Assembly: GCA_001899635.1 (NCBI GenBank)
Contig: MKVQ01000040.1
Coordinates: forward strand, 437,915 to 501,914
Length of the DNA: 64,000 nt
DNA from: Myxococcales bacterium 68-20
Lineage (GTDB): Bacteria; Myxococcota_A; Polyangia; Polyangiales; Polyangiaceae
Direction of reading: 5' to 3'
Positions 17,596 through 26,583 of the stretch are shown here, one piece after another (position 1 is the stretch's first letter; every line of letters begins with the position of its first letter). Under the pieces are notes generated by a model. It searched no databases, was not told the origin of the DNA, and saw only the letters and a program-made list of their open reading frames with translations. Position numbers and translations under genes: made by a program.

Positions 17596-18372
17596 GTGAC
17601 GCGATCTCCGAGCACCTTCGCGCTCGTCGTGCCCTGCTTCAACGAGGCAGCGAGGCTGCCGGTGGATCGGTTCGTGGCCTTCGCCGGAGCGAACGACATC
17701 CGCTTCGTCTTCTGCAACGACGGCTCGACGGACGCGACGGATGCCGTCCTCGACGAGCTCGTCGCGCGCGCCGGCGGTCGGGCCGAGAAGGTCACGCTGG
17801 AGAAGAACCGTGGGAAGGCCGAGGCGGTCAGGCGCGGTCTGCTCCATGCGCTCGAGACGGGCGCCGACGTCGTGGGCTATCTCGATGCCGACCTCGCGAC
17901 GCCGCTCGAGGAGCTGCCGTCGATGCTCGCTCATTTCGACGAGCCCGACGTGCTCGCGGTGACCGGTGCGCGGATCCAGCTCCAGGGCATGCGGATCGAG
18001 CGGCGTCCGCTGCGCCACTACGCGGGGCGAATCTTCGCGACCGCGGCCGCGTTCGCCCTCGGGACCTCCTATTACGACACGCAGTGCGGCGCGAAGCTCT
18101 TCCGGCGTGGTCCCGTCCTCGATGCTGCGCTCGCCGAGTCGTTCCACTCTGCGTGGATCTTCGATGTCGAGCTCCTCGGCCGCCTCATGATCGGCGCCGC
18201 GCGGAGCGCGAGCGGTCCGCGGACGATCCGCGAGCACCCGCTCACGTGCTGGCGCGACGTCGGAGGATCGAAGGTGCGTCCGTCGACGTTCGTACGTGCG
18301 CCGCTCGAGCTCCTGCGCGTCTCGGCCGAGCTCCGACGTTGGCAGGCACGGCGGTCGCGCCAGGGGTCGTGA
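17596..18372 (+). CDS. Family 2 glycosyltransferase (dolichyl-phosphate-glucose-synthase-like)
   Basis: The 258-residue GT-A enzyme opens with ALVVPCFNEAARL, has NDGSTDATDA, the KNRGKAEAVRRG segment, the metal-binding DADLATP (97-103), TQCGAKLFRR and WRDVGGSKVRP. This set is that of the ALG5/DPM1-like branch, which moves a sugar from a nucleotide donor to a polyprenyl phosphate on the cytoplasmic side. No membrane segments follow. It could supply the lipid-linked sugar used by the GT-C-like proteins around it. The start is GTG at 17596. It is convergent with the next methyltransferase, with a tight hairpin between. Confidence 0.87.
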   Translation: MTRSPSTFALVVPCFNEAARLPVDRFVAFAGANDIRFVFCNDGSTDATDAVLDELVARAGGRAEKVTLEKNRGKAEAVRRGLLHALETGADVVGYLDADLATPLEELPSMLAHFDEPDVLAVTGARIQLQGMRIERRPLRHYAGRIFATAAAFALGTSYYDTQCGAKLFRRGPVLDAALAESFHSAWIFDVELLGRLMIGAARSASGPRTIREHPLTCWRDVGGSKVRPSTFVRAPLELLRVSAELRRWQARRSRQGS

Positions 18373-18398
18373 AGCGCGTGAAGCGCACGTGCCCCGAA

Positions 18399-18416
18399 GA
18401 CCGGCGTGCGCCGGTC
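18399..18416. terminator. Hairpin between convergent glycosyltransferase and methyltransferase genes
   Basis: The sequence gaccggcgtgcgccggtc forms an 8-bp perfect stem with a 2-nt centre in the 42-bp gap of a convergent pair and includes part of the methyltransferase stop codon. It could serve as a bidirectional terminator, but no T-run flanks it. Confidence 0.4.
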
Positions 18417-19194
18417 ACCGCTTCTGCGCGAGCGCCCAGTAGCTGAGCCCGGGCAGATTCATGCCGGCGCGCGCCGCTGCGCGTGAGACGGCGTTGTCCG
18501 CGCGAAGCGCTGCGTCGACGACCGACGTCACCGCGCGCCCTGCGCTCCACGTCGCCGCCGCGCTCTCAGCGAGCGGGGAGGTGCCCCGTCCGAGCGCCCG
18601 CTCCGCGCGCTCCCGCAGGGTCGTGACGAGGCGTGGCGCGAGGAGGCTGTGAAAGAGACCGCCGCGCTCGATGATCCGGAGGCCGGCCGCCTCGAGGACC
18701 CGATCGCACTGAGCAGGAGCGTAGCGACGATGATGGAGGAGGAGCTCGTCGTGGCGGCTGAAGAGCGCTTGCCACGCAGGGACGCTGACGAGGACGAGCC
18801 CGCTCTCGGGCTCCACGCACGTGTCGACGATCTCCGAGACGAACCCGACGTCGTCCAGGACGTGCTCGATGACGTCGAGCATGAGGATCACGTCGAAGTG
18901 GCGAGAGGGCATCGTGCGCGTGAACGAGAACGACGTCCTCCCGGGGCCGGACATGCATCGCTCCTGCAGGCGGGCCATCGTGGCGTCGTCGTAGCTCGCG
19001 TCCCAGCACGTGATCGACGCCGGATCGATCGCCGTCTGGAGGCCTTCGCTGAAGAAGGCGTCGCCGGCTCCGCAGTCGAGGACGTCGGGGCGGCGTCCTC
19101 GTCCGAGCGCGTTGACGAGAACGGACGTGAAGAACGCGGCGCGGCTCTTCTCCCAGGGGTGACGAGGCCCGTCAGTCGATTCGATGAGGTCCAA
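18415..19194 (-). CDS. SAM-dependent methyltransferase
   Basis: The class I methyltransferase has motif I VLDCGAGDAFFSE (38-50), an acidic end of strand 2 (TCWDASYD), and a motif IV-like FDVILMLDVIEHV. The start is uncertain. I use the TTG at 19194, giving MDLIESTDGPRHPWEKSRAAFF and 259 residues, because that is where family-like sequence begins and because a further in-frame extension to 19287 would read through a strong nested palindrome at 19237-19274. No clear ribosome site is visible. Its place among glycosyltransferase genes suggests methylation of a surface glycan or lipid, but the substrate is not known. Confidence 0.78.
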   Translation of the reverse strand: MDLIESTDGPRHPWEKSRAAFFTSVLVNALGRGRRPDVLDCGAGDAFFSEGLQTAIDPASITCWDASYDDATMARLQERCMSGPGRTSFSFTRTMPSRHFDVILMLDVIEHVLDDVGFVSEIVDTCVEPESGLVLVSVPAWQALFSRHDELLLHHRRYAPAQCDRVLEAAGLRIIERGGLFHSLLAPRLVTTLRERAERALGRGTSPLAESAAATWSAGRAVTSVVDAALRADNAVSRAAARAGMNLPGLSYWALAQKR

Positions 19195-19236
19195 GGCGGC
19201 GCATTCTAGTGTAGTGAATCCACCACCGCGAGCCCG

Positions 19237-19274
19237 CCATTCGGCTCGCCCGATCGGGCGAGCTAGCCGAATGG
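19237..19274. promoter_or_regulatory. Nested palindrome upstream of the methyltransferase gene
   Basis: An outer 10-bp stem (19237-19246 with 19265-19274) encloses a perfect 14-bp palindrome, cgcccgatcgggcg (19247-19260). A second 9-bp hairpin (19332-19340 with 19345-19353) lies 58 bp to the right. Both sit in the gap between divergent genes, so operator or transcript-leader roles are possible. Confidence 0.35.
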
Positions 19275-19542
19275 CTCTGACTCGCATCGGGGAAGTCTGA
19301 TTCTACACCGGCAGTTCTTGTTGGTCGTTCCGTGAGTCCGGAGACGGACTCACTACACCAATGCCCGGCCGATGCGAGAGGACGTCGAGCTCAGAAGATG
19401 CCGTATGGCCGGAGTACGCTCGCGCCAGCTCGTGAGCGTACCGTCCGGCTAGAGCCCCCGAGCTACGCGGATGGCCCGTCCGTACGCCGGGCCCCGCGTT
19501 CGAGCGCGCCTCTCCGCGCAGACTGGAGTACCGTGCTCCGCC

Positions 19543-21285
19543 GTGGTGAACGGTTCGAGAGAGCGTCCGCTGAAGCCCGCGTGGCTCCGTGTCCTCGGGG
19601 TCGCGGGCCTCGGCCTCCTCCTCGCCCTCTGGGTCTGGGGCGTCATCATCGCCCGGTATCCGGCGTCCGGTGGCGGGGACGGGCCGTTCTTCTTCCGCCT
19701 GGTCGAGGCCGCCAAGATCAGCGTTAGCCGCTGGCGCGAGCTGCCCCTGTGGAACCCCTACGAGTGTGGGGGCGTACCGCTCTGGGACAATCCGCAGTCG
19801 ATCATCTCCGCTCCGCTCGTCCTCCTGCTCCAGCCGTTCGACACCGCGACCACGATCGGCGTGTGGGTGATGCTCCACGTCACGGCGGGCTTCGTCGGGA
19901 CCTGGCTGTTCTCTCGGGGAGAGCTCGGGGTCTCGCGCCTCGCTGCGTTCGTCGCCTCGTGTCTCTTCGCGTTCAGCGTCTCGCACTCGAATCACCTCTC
20001 CGGTGGGCACACCGCGTTCGCCGCCTTCGAGCTCACGCCCCTCGCGCTCTTCTTCTGGCGGCGAGCCGAGACGGATCGACGGATGGCGATCGGCCTCGGC
20101 CTCCTCGTCGCGAACATGCTCTACGGAGGCGGCGTGTATGCGCTCGCCAACGTCGGGCTCATGCTCGCGATCGAGACGGTGACCCGACTCCGCTCGCCGG
20201 CGCGCGCGCTCCGGATCGTCCGGGCGGGCGCGATCGTCGGGGTGGTGGCCGTGACGGTGGGGGCCGCGCGCCTCCTGCCGGTGATCGATCAGCTCAGGCA
20301 CCACAAGCGCCGGCTCGGAAGCGAGGTCGATTTCATCGACTGGCAGCTCCTCAAGGACATGTTCCTCGCCCGCTCGCATGCGCTGCACTTCGGTCACGAG
20401 TACGTGTGGGGCGAGTACATCTCGTACACGGGACCGATCGTCCTCGTGCTGGCTGCGCTCGGGCTCTTTTTCTCGCTTCGCGACAAGAAGTGGACGCTCG
20501 TGGTCGGCGCAGCGCTGCTGCTGCTCATGCTCGGCCACTTCGCGTCGTGGGCGCCGTGGACGTTCTTCAAGACGCACGTTCCGCCGTTCATCTCGATGCG
20601 GGGCCCGGCGCGTTTCCGGCTCCTCCTCATCCTCTTCATCGCGGGGTGGGTCGCGATCGCGGTCGACCACCTCCCGCGCATGCTCGAGCGGTTCGCGGGC
20701 GGGGTGCCCGCCTTCCGAACGGCGCGCGTGGTCGTCGCGGGGATCGCGCTCTTCGCCGCCGGGGACGTCGCCGGCCATGCGGTCGACGTCATCACGTCGC
20801 AATGGAACGGCCCGCCCCCATCGAAGCCGACGCCCTCGACGCGCCTTCATCTCGGCGGCCAGGGCCTCGCCCAGTTCATCGACCAGCCGCGCCAGAACCG
20901 CGGGCGCCTCGAGTGCTGGGAAGAGTGGGTGCCGCACTCGGCCACTGCCCTGTGGACCGGGGATCTTCCCCAGGCGAAGGCGATGACGCCCGCGGCCACG
21001 GTGTACTCCGTGCACCGTACACAGAACTCCTTCCTCGTCGACGTCGAAGCGCAGGCGGAAGCGCCGCTGCTCTTCAACACCTCCTGGGCGCGCGGCTGGC
21101 GAACCAGCATCGGTGCCGCGCGCGAGCAGGGCGGGCAGCTCGTGGTCGACCTGCCTCCCGGTCATCACCGCGTGCGGGTCTGGTACTGGCCCGTCGGGCT
21201 CACGCTCGGCTTCGTCCTCACGGGCCTCGGCCTCGTCGGCTCCGTGTTCGGCCTCGTGTACAGGCCTCGTTCACGGACCGCCTGA
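19543..21285 (+). CDS. Polytopic membrane protein, GT-C/YfhO-like
   Basis: From the GTG at 19543 the protein has 580 residues and about eleven membrane segments. The first loop holds GGDGPFFFRLVE and LPLWNPYECGGVPLWDNPQ, and near the C-terminus NTSWARGWRTS is followed by VVDLPPGHHRVRVWYWP. Both segments match the protein at 13937, so these are paralogs; this one lacks the long C-terminal domain. An inner-membrane glycosyltransferase of the GT-C fold is inferred. Upstream in-frame ATG (19471) and GTG (19546) starts are also possible; the first 24 residues from 19471 are basic and not membrane-like. The gene is divergent from the methyltransferase at 18415 and convergent with that at 21312. Confidence 0.72.
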   Translation: MVNGSRERPLKPAWLRVLGVAGLGLLLALWVWGVIIARYPASGGGDGPFFFRLVEAAKISVSRWRELPLWNPYECGGVPLWDNPQSIISAPLVLLLQPFDTATTIGVWVMLHVTAGFVGTWLFSRGELGVSRLAAFVASCLFAFSVSHSNHLSGGHTAFAAFELTPLALFFWRRAETDRRMAIGLGLLVANMLYGGGVYALANVGLMLAIETVTRLRSPARALRIVRAGAIVGVVAVTVGAARLLPVIDQLRHHKRRLGSEVDFIDWQLLKDMFLARSHALHFGHEYVWGEYISYTGPIVLVLAALGLFFSLRDKKWTLVVGAALLLLMLGHFASWAPWTFFKTHVPPFISMRGPARFRLLLILFIAGWVAIAVDHLPRMLERFAGGVPAFRTARVVVAGIALFAAGDVAGHAVDVITSQWNGPPPSKPTPSTRLHLGGQGLAQFIDQPRQNRGRLECWEEWVPHSATALWTGDLPQAKAMTPAATVYSVHRTQNSFLVDVEAQAEAPLLFNTSWARGWRTSIGAAREQGGQLVVDLPPGHHRVRVWYWPVGLTLGFVLTGLGLVGSVFGLVYRPRSRTA

Positions 21286-21311
21286 CAGGGCCGCTAGTCC
21301 TGAATTCGGCG

Positions 21312-21986
21312 TCAGCGACGAACGCCAATCAGCATCTGCTGGGCGCCGAGGGCGACGCGGCGGAGGCGAGGCTCGAGGCGTCGAAGGAAAGCGAGCTGCT
21401 TCGGGAAGAAGACGATGTACTCGAGCCGTACGTCGTCGAAGCCCGCGCGCCGTAGGAGGCGTCGCGCTTGCCAGGGCCAGAGGAGGATGGCGTCGTCGTC
21501 GAACGGGCATGCGGCGACTGCACGGCGCGTGACCGGGTTGAGCGGATTGTGCTCGAACACCACGATCCGGCCGCCCGGGCGGAGGGCGCCTCGCACGGTC
21601 GCGAGGACCCCCTCACGCTCGCGCACCGGGACGTGATGGAGGACGCCGGAGAGCACGGCCGTGGCGAAATGAGAGCTCGGCAGTGTCTCGATCTCGGTAT
21701 GGAGCCGAGCCGACGGAGCACGCTCGCGCGCCTCGGCAAGGCTCACCGAGGATGGGTCGTAGCCGTGGACCTCTTCGATCTCGCGGGCGAAGCGCTCGGT
21801 GAGGTTGCCTGTACCGCAGCCGTAGTCGAGGAGCGGACCGCGCAGGAGTCCCTTACGGCGGAGGCAGTCGACCTTGTAGTCGTGGAAGTAGGCGGGGTCC
21901 TCTCCGCTCGCCGCAACGCTCGAGCGGTGAAGGTCCTCGTACGAATCCGCGTAGCTGTCGAACTTCTGTTCGGCCTGTTCTTGCAC
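21312..21986 (-). CDS. SAM-dependent methyltransferase
   Basis: The 224-residue class I enzyme has motif I LLDYGCGTGN (52-61), GYDPS at the end of strand 2, and motif IV as VLSGVLHHVP. LRPGGRIVVFEHNPLNP then matches the ubiE/methyltransferase-11 type. The start codon is GTG (21986), 46 bp from the divergent ATG of the membrane protein at 22033, so the two promoters must overlap. A small-molecule or lipid substrate is likely, but which one cannot be said. Confidence 0.82.
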   Translation of the reverse strand: MQEQAEQKFDSYADSYEDLHRSSVAASGEDPAYFHDYKVDCLRRKGLLRGPLLDYGCGTGNLTERFAREIEEVHGYDPSSVSLAEARERAPSARLHTEIETLPSSHFATAVLSGVLHHVPVREREGVLATVRGALRPGGRIVVFEHNPLNPVTRRAVAACPFDDDAILLWPWQARRLLRRAGFDDVRLEYIVFFPKQLAFLRRLEPRLRRVALGAQQMLIGVRR

Positions 21987-22032
21987 GGGGGACGTTCCTC
22001 GAACGGGTTTCCATACTAGACTGCGCCGCTCG

Positions 22033-24027
22033 ATGCGACGCGAGCTTCGATGGAAGAGAAGGGGCCTTCACCGGCTGTTCTTCTTCTTCGTTCTCCTGCC
22101 GATGCTCTGCGTGTTCCCGTACCTCAAGGTCGTGAACAACCCGAACGAGTTCGTTCGCGTCTACACCGTGATGTCGCTCGTCGAGAGCGGCTCGTTCCGC
22201 ATCGACGAGCAGGTCCAGACCTTCGGCTGGGTCAACGACATGGCCCGCGTGAAGGGCAAGGACGACGGCGTCGACCACTACTACATGGTGAAGGCGCCGG
22301 GCATCGTCTACGCGGGCATCCCCGGCTACTTCATCTTCTCCAAGGTCGTCGCGCCGCTGATCGGTAAGAAGTACCCCGGTGTGCACGGCGGACACGTCAC
22401 CGCGGCGAGCAAGCCTCCCGGCGTGGAGGCTCATCCGTCGACGCAAGACGAGAAGATGGCGTGGCTCCGGATGAGCACCTGGGCGATCCGCATCTTCGGT
22501 TCGCAGATCCCGTGCTTCCTCTTCTTGCTCTGGCTGGAGAGGTACCTTCGGACCTTCTCGCCCGACCCGGGGATCCGCTACGTCGCCGTCGCCGCGGCCG
22601 GGCTCGGCACGAACTTCCTCGCGTACACGCACATGTTCGCGAGCCACTCGCAGTATGCAGCGATCGCGTTCCTCGCCTTCGCGCTGATCGAGACGGAGCG
22701 CCGGCGTTCGCGAGGTGACGTCAAGGCGATGCGACCGTCACGGGCGTTCCTCGCAGGCTTCTGCACGAGCGCCTGCGTGACGCTCGAGTACCAGTCGCTC
22801 TTCATGACGCTGGTGATGTCGCTCTTCGCGACCCTGACGTTCTTCCGCCCGCTCCAGGCGCTCTACTGGGTCCTCGGGGCGGTGCCGGGCCTCGGCGCGA
22901 TCCGCCAGCGGATCCCGTACGGCACGAGCGTGACGCCGACGCGCGTCCTCGCCTTCGCGCTCGGCGGGCTGCTGAACATCCCGCACATGATGTACTTCCA
23001 CTGGACGGCGTACGGCGATCCCTTCACGCCCGGCCACCAGAAGCTCGAGACCGCGCACTTCGCCGCCGAGCACAAGATGGGCCTCTGGGGCATCCTCTGG
23101 CCGTCGTGGGATCGGATCAAGGCGCTCGCGCTCGACCCGGGGTTCGGGTTCTTCGGGATGAGCCCGTTCATGTGGATCGGCTTGCTCGGCGCGCCGATCG
23201 TCCTCCTCTGGCCGAAGGGGGCTGCGAGCGAGCGCACGCACATGCGGGTCATCACGATCGTGTGGCTCGTGTGCATGGCCGTCGTGATCGGTGTGAACGC
23301 AGGCTTCGTCGAGTGGCGCGCGGGCTGGACCGTCGGGCCGCGCTATCTCGTCGTGTGCGCGCCGTTCTTCGCGTTCGGCGGCGCCGTCGCGCTCGAGCGC
23401 ATCGCGCAGGGAAGCCGCCTTCGCCGTACGCTCGCGCGCGGCATCGGCGGGGGGCTCGCGCTCGCGGGCGTCGTGACGATCGGGACCGTGGGCATCACCT
23501 TCGACACGTTGCCGGAGACGATCGCCCGGCCCTTCGCCCAGTTCACGCTCCCGCTGGCGCGTGTGGGCCTCGTCCCGCACCACATCGGGCAGTGGTTCGG
23601 CTGGGAGTCGACGACGCTCTGGTACATCGTCTGCGCGGCGCTCTTGCTCGCGCCCATCCTCGCGGGGCTCGCCTGGCACCCCGGCGAGCGACGCGGCGAG
23701 ACCGCGACCCGAGCGCTCACGTTCGTCGTCGCGTTCGCCGTCGGGATGGTGCCTGCCTTCACGCCGCCCGAGGACTCGAGCGAGCTCTTCGCGCTCCACC
23801 CGTCGACCGTCGCTATGGTGGCCGGGTGGGAGCCGCAGGGACGCGATCGCATCAGCCTCCTCCGCGAGGAGGCCGAGCGCTACGGCGCGCGCGGCAAGGG
23901 ACCGTGCCTCTGGTACCGCATCGCCGACCTCGAGCGCGTGCTCGGTCAGGCGTCGCAGGCGGCCCGCGACGACGCACGCGCCAAGAACGCGATCCCGAAG
24001 GAGCGCTGCCCGAAGCTCCATTTCTGA
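22033..24027 (+). CDS. Polytopic membrane protein, probable GT-C-type glycosyltransferase
   Basis: The 664-residue protein has about twelve membrane segments with basic inner loops. The first is preceded by MRRELRWKRRGLHRL. The large first loop contains SFRIDEQVQTFGWVNDMARV and HYYMVKAPG, and a later loop has TFDTLPETIARPF. A soluble C-terminus (about 600-664) ends the protein. An acidic pair in the first loop and an overall GT-C-like topology suggest a lipid-linked sugar transferase, but I do not recognise a named family. It shares a 46-bp divergent promoter region with the methyltransferase at 21312. Confidence 0.7.
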   Translation: MRRELRWKRRGLHRLFFFFVLLPMLCVFPYLKVVNNPNEFVRVYTVMSLVESGSFRIDEQVQTFGWVNDMARVKGKDDGVDHYYMVKAPGIVYAGIPGYFIFSKVVAPLIGKKYPGVHGGHVTAASKPPGVEAHPSTQDEKMAWLRMSTWAIRIFGSQIPCFLFLLWLERYLRTFSPDPGIRYVAVAAAGLGTNFLAYTHMFASHSQYAAIAFLAFALIETERRRSRGDVKAMRPSRAFLAGFCTSACVTLEYQSLFMTLVMSLFATLTFFRPLQALYWVLGAVPGLGAIRQRIPYGTSVTPTRVLAFALGGLLNIPHMMYFHWTAYGDPFTPGHQKLETAHFAAEHKMGLWGILWPSWDRIKALALDPGFGFFGMSPFMWIGLLGAPIVLLWPKGAASERTHMRVITIVWLVCMAVVIGVNAGFVEWRAGWTVGPRYLVVCAPFFAFGGAVALERIAQGSRLRRTLARGIGGGLALAGVVTIGTVGITFDTLPETIARPFAQFTLPLARVGLVPHHIGQWFGWESTTLWYIVCAALLLAPILAGLAWHPGERRGETATRALTFVVAFAVGMVPAFTPPEDSSELFALHPSTVAMVAGWEPQGRDRISLLREEAERYGARGKGPCLWYRIADLERVLGQASQAARDDARAKNAIPKERCPKLHF

Positions 24028-24195
24028 GCGCTTGTCGTGCGGAATGCACGAATTTGACTCCTGCTAAAATCACGGCTACGCCCGCGCTTAATCGTGCGAG
24101 TTCACCGGGCCGTCACACACCGAATCGGGCCGCTCGCTTCGCGCGAGCCGGTCGACGGGCCGGCGCCGGCCGCACCACCGAAAGAGTGATCCGCC

Positions 24196-26583
24196 GTGGC
24201 GCCGCCGCTCGCGATGAACGCCGCACCCCCGTACGCCTACGTCGTCGACTATCGGCCGCTGGACGCCTGCGCGCCGCCGGCCTGTCGACTCAAGACCCGT
24301 CACGTCTCCGGGTTCGCTGATCAGATCCAACCCGACGGTGATCCGGGCGCGTACGTCAGCGCGGGCCACGGCATCAACACGGAGCTCTACTACCGTCGGG
24401 GAGTCGTCCTTCGTCCCGGCGAGGTCTTCGAGTTCACGCTCCCCCCGAGCGCGGCTGCGAGCGAGCTCGACGCCTATCTCTCCGCGACTGCGAGCGGGGG
24501 CTCCTACCGCGCGAACGTGACCTTCTCGGTGGTGCAGCCGGTGGGGGGGCCGACGGACCTCGAGAGCCATCCATTCGACGGGAAGGTCGAAGCTTTCAAG
24601 GTGCCCACGCCTGCCACCGAAGGGCAGAGCGGGCGCTTCCTCCGTCACATCCGCGTGCCCGTCCCTTCGCGGGCGGGACGCCTCGTGCGTGTCACGATCG
24701 CGAACGTCGGTACCGAGAAGATGAGTCTCGGCTCACCGCTCGTCATGCGGAAAGTCGATGGAAGAGGGCCGCGCCAGGCCATCTTCGCCTTCTTCGACGC
24801 GGTCCCGTTTCACCTGATGGAGGCGGTTCTTCACGGAGACACGGGCGAGGCGAAGACCGCGTGGGTTCGAACCGCCATCGCCAAGAGCGGCGTCTACTTC
24901 CCCGATGCCGTCTCACCGGGCCAGGCGACGGTGAACTTCTTCGGTCGCTTCCTCTCGGGCAAGCTCTGGGCGGGGCGTGGCTGGCCGGCGCTGGCCGGCA
25001 CGGGGGCGGTCGACGATTCGCTTCCCGAGGAGACCAGTGGTCCCATCGCCCGCCTCGCCGAGGAAGGCTTCGTGACCGAGCTGGTCGGCGACAACTTCAT
25101 GCTCGCGCCGAACCTGGTGCACACCGGGCTCGACGGCGCCTACCAGACCGAGAGCGACACACACGCATCGGCGATGGCGCGCTACATCGTCGGGTGGGCC
25201 GAGGAGCATCCACGTGATGACTCCCTGTTCATTCTCTGGAACGCGCAGACGCACATCCGCAAGCCCCCTCCGGGAACGAGCGGCGACTACCCGCCGGGTC
25301 GATCGTCGCCGCCGGCTCCGCTGCCGCCGGGGCTGCGCGCTGAGGAGGTGAACCTCACTCCGAATACCGGCGTGTGGCGGAACCTCACGGACGGGATCGA
25401 CCATCTGCAGACCGAGCTCGAGGCGCTTCGACGAGGCGCGCCCGACGCGAACCGAATCGTCTGGATCGGTGCCGACCATTCGCGCGGCGTCACGCAGAAG
25501 ATGAGGAAGCGACCGTTCCGGGCGCTTTGGGGCATCGGGACCGACCTGAGCCACGGCAGCGCGAACAGCGTCGAGGAGATGCGCACGCCGTACGCGCTCA
25601 TCTTCGAGGAACCGTCGCGTCCGAACATCGAGTCGTCGGTGGTCCCTGGCATCACGTCGACGCTCGGCGCGTGGCGCGCCGTCGAGAGCCGCTTCGGCGT
25701 GGACCTCGGTCTCACGCCGTCGTCGATGTTCGATCATCCGCTCTTCACCGGCGCTCGTGTGGCGAACCCCTGGAACGATCGCGTGTTCGCCGCCGCGGGC
25801 CTCGTTGGCTCGATGCGCGTCGTCTCCGGCGATCTCGCGTACGGCCTCTTCTCGCCCGTGCCCACCGTCGCCCCGATCTGGACGCTGCCGGCTGGCCAGC
25901 AGCGAGTGATGATGGGAGCGCCCACGCGCAACGGTCCGCTCGTCGCCGAGGAGCTCTACGACGGCAGAGCCGATCCGTACGAGCTGAAGAGCATCGCGAA
26001 CGAGCGCTTCGAGGATGTGACCCGGCTGCGACGCGAGCTCGTCGACCTCGTCGCGGCGCATTACGATCCGCCCGCCCATCCCCGCAACGTCTACACGTTG
26101 CTCCTCCCCGAGCGCATCCAGCTCCGCATCACGTCGCTCGGGAAGCTGCGCGTGCTCGTCGACGGGAACGTCGTGCCGTCCATCGATCCTCGTTCCGTCG
26201 TGGTGACGGCCTCGAGGCTCGAGATCGTGGAGTCGGAAGACCCGCTTGGTGTGGTGGAGATCGCCGCGCTCGATCGCAAGGCGCCCGTCGTCCTCCGATG
26301 CGCTGCGAATGGTCTCACGCTCGACGCCCTCTCGGATGAACGGCCGCGTCTGAACCTCGCGCTCGCACGCACGAACTGTCCGCTGCCGGCGACGGGCCGC
26401 GAGGTCGCTCGTTCCGGAGAGATCCTCTTCACCGTGCGTCCTGCGCAGCGCCACGAGATGGGAGCGGTGAGGTCGCTTCCCGTGGCCGGCGGAGCAGTGC
26501 AAGGCGGCGTGGACGGCGATGACTTCCTCGCAGGTATGAAGCGCTGGGGATACGTGCGCGACATCGACAAGGGCAAACAATGA
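24196..26583 (+). CDS. Sulfatase/alkaline phosphatase-superfamily-like protein
   Basis: The 795-residue protein begins with a beta-rich region (about 1-185), then a section with AIFAFFDAVPFHLMEA, a central EEMRTPYALIFEEP and IVWIGADHSRGV, which correspond loosely to the metal-binding blocks of the sulfatase fold, and a C-terminal beta region (about 620-770). The canonical CxPxR is absent, so true sulfatase activity is doubtful. No signal peptide is visible, and an in-frame TGA lies 9 nt upstream of the GTG start, so the 5' end may be lost or the protein cytoplasmic. Its TGA overlaps the ATG of the next, clearer family member in an ATGA junction, which implies the two act together. Confidence 0.65.
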   Translation: MAPPLAMNAAPPYAYVVDYRPLDACAPPACRLKTRHVSGFADQIQPDGDPGAYVSAGHGINTELYYRRGVVLRPGEVFEFTLPPSAAASELDAYLSATASGGSYRANVTFSVVQPVGGPTDLESHPFDGKVEAFKVPTPATEGQSGRFLRHIRVPVPSRAGRLVRVTIANVGTEKMSLGSPLVMRKVDGRGPRQAIFAFFDAVPFHLMEAVLHGDTGEAKTAWVRTAIAKSGVYFPDAVSPGQATVNFFGRFLSGKLWAGRGWPALAGTGAVDDSLPEETSGPIARLAEEGFVTELVGDNFMLAPNLVHTGLDGAYQTESDTHASAMARYIVGWAEEHPRDDSLFILWNAQTHIRKPPPGTSGDYPPGRSSPPAPLPPGLRAEEVNLTPNTGVWRNLTDGIDHLQTELEALRRGAPDANRIVWIGADHSRGVTQKMRKRPFRALWGIGTDLSHGSANSVEEMRTPYALIFEEPSRPNIESSVVPGITSTLGAWRAVESRFGVDLGLTPSSMFDHPLFTGARVANPWNDRVFAAAGLVGSMRVVSGDLAYGLFSPVPTVAPIWTLPAGQQRVMMGAPTRNGPLVAEELYDGRADPYELKSIANERFEDVTRLRRELVDLVAAHYDPPAHPRNVYTLLLPERIQLRITSLGKLRVLVDGNVVPSIDPRSVVVTASRLEIVESEDPLGVVEIAALDRKAPVVLRCAANGLTLDALSDERPRLNLALARTNCPLPATGREVARSGEILFTVRPAQRHEMGAVRSLPVAGGAVQGGVDGDDFLAGMKRWGYVRDIDKGKQ

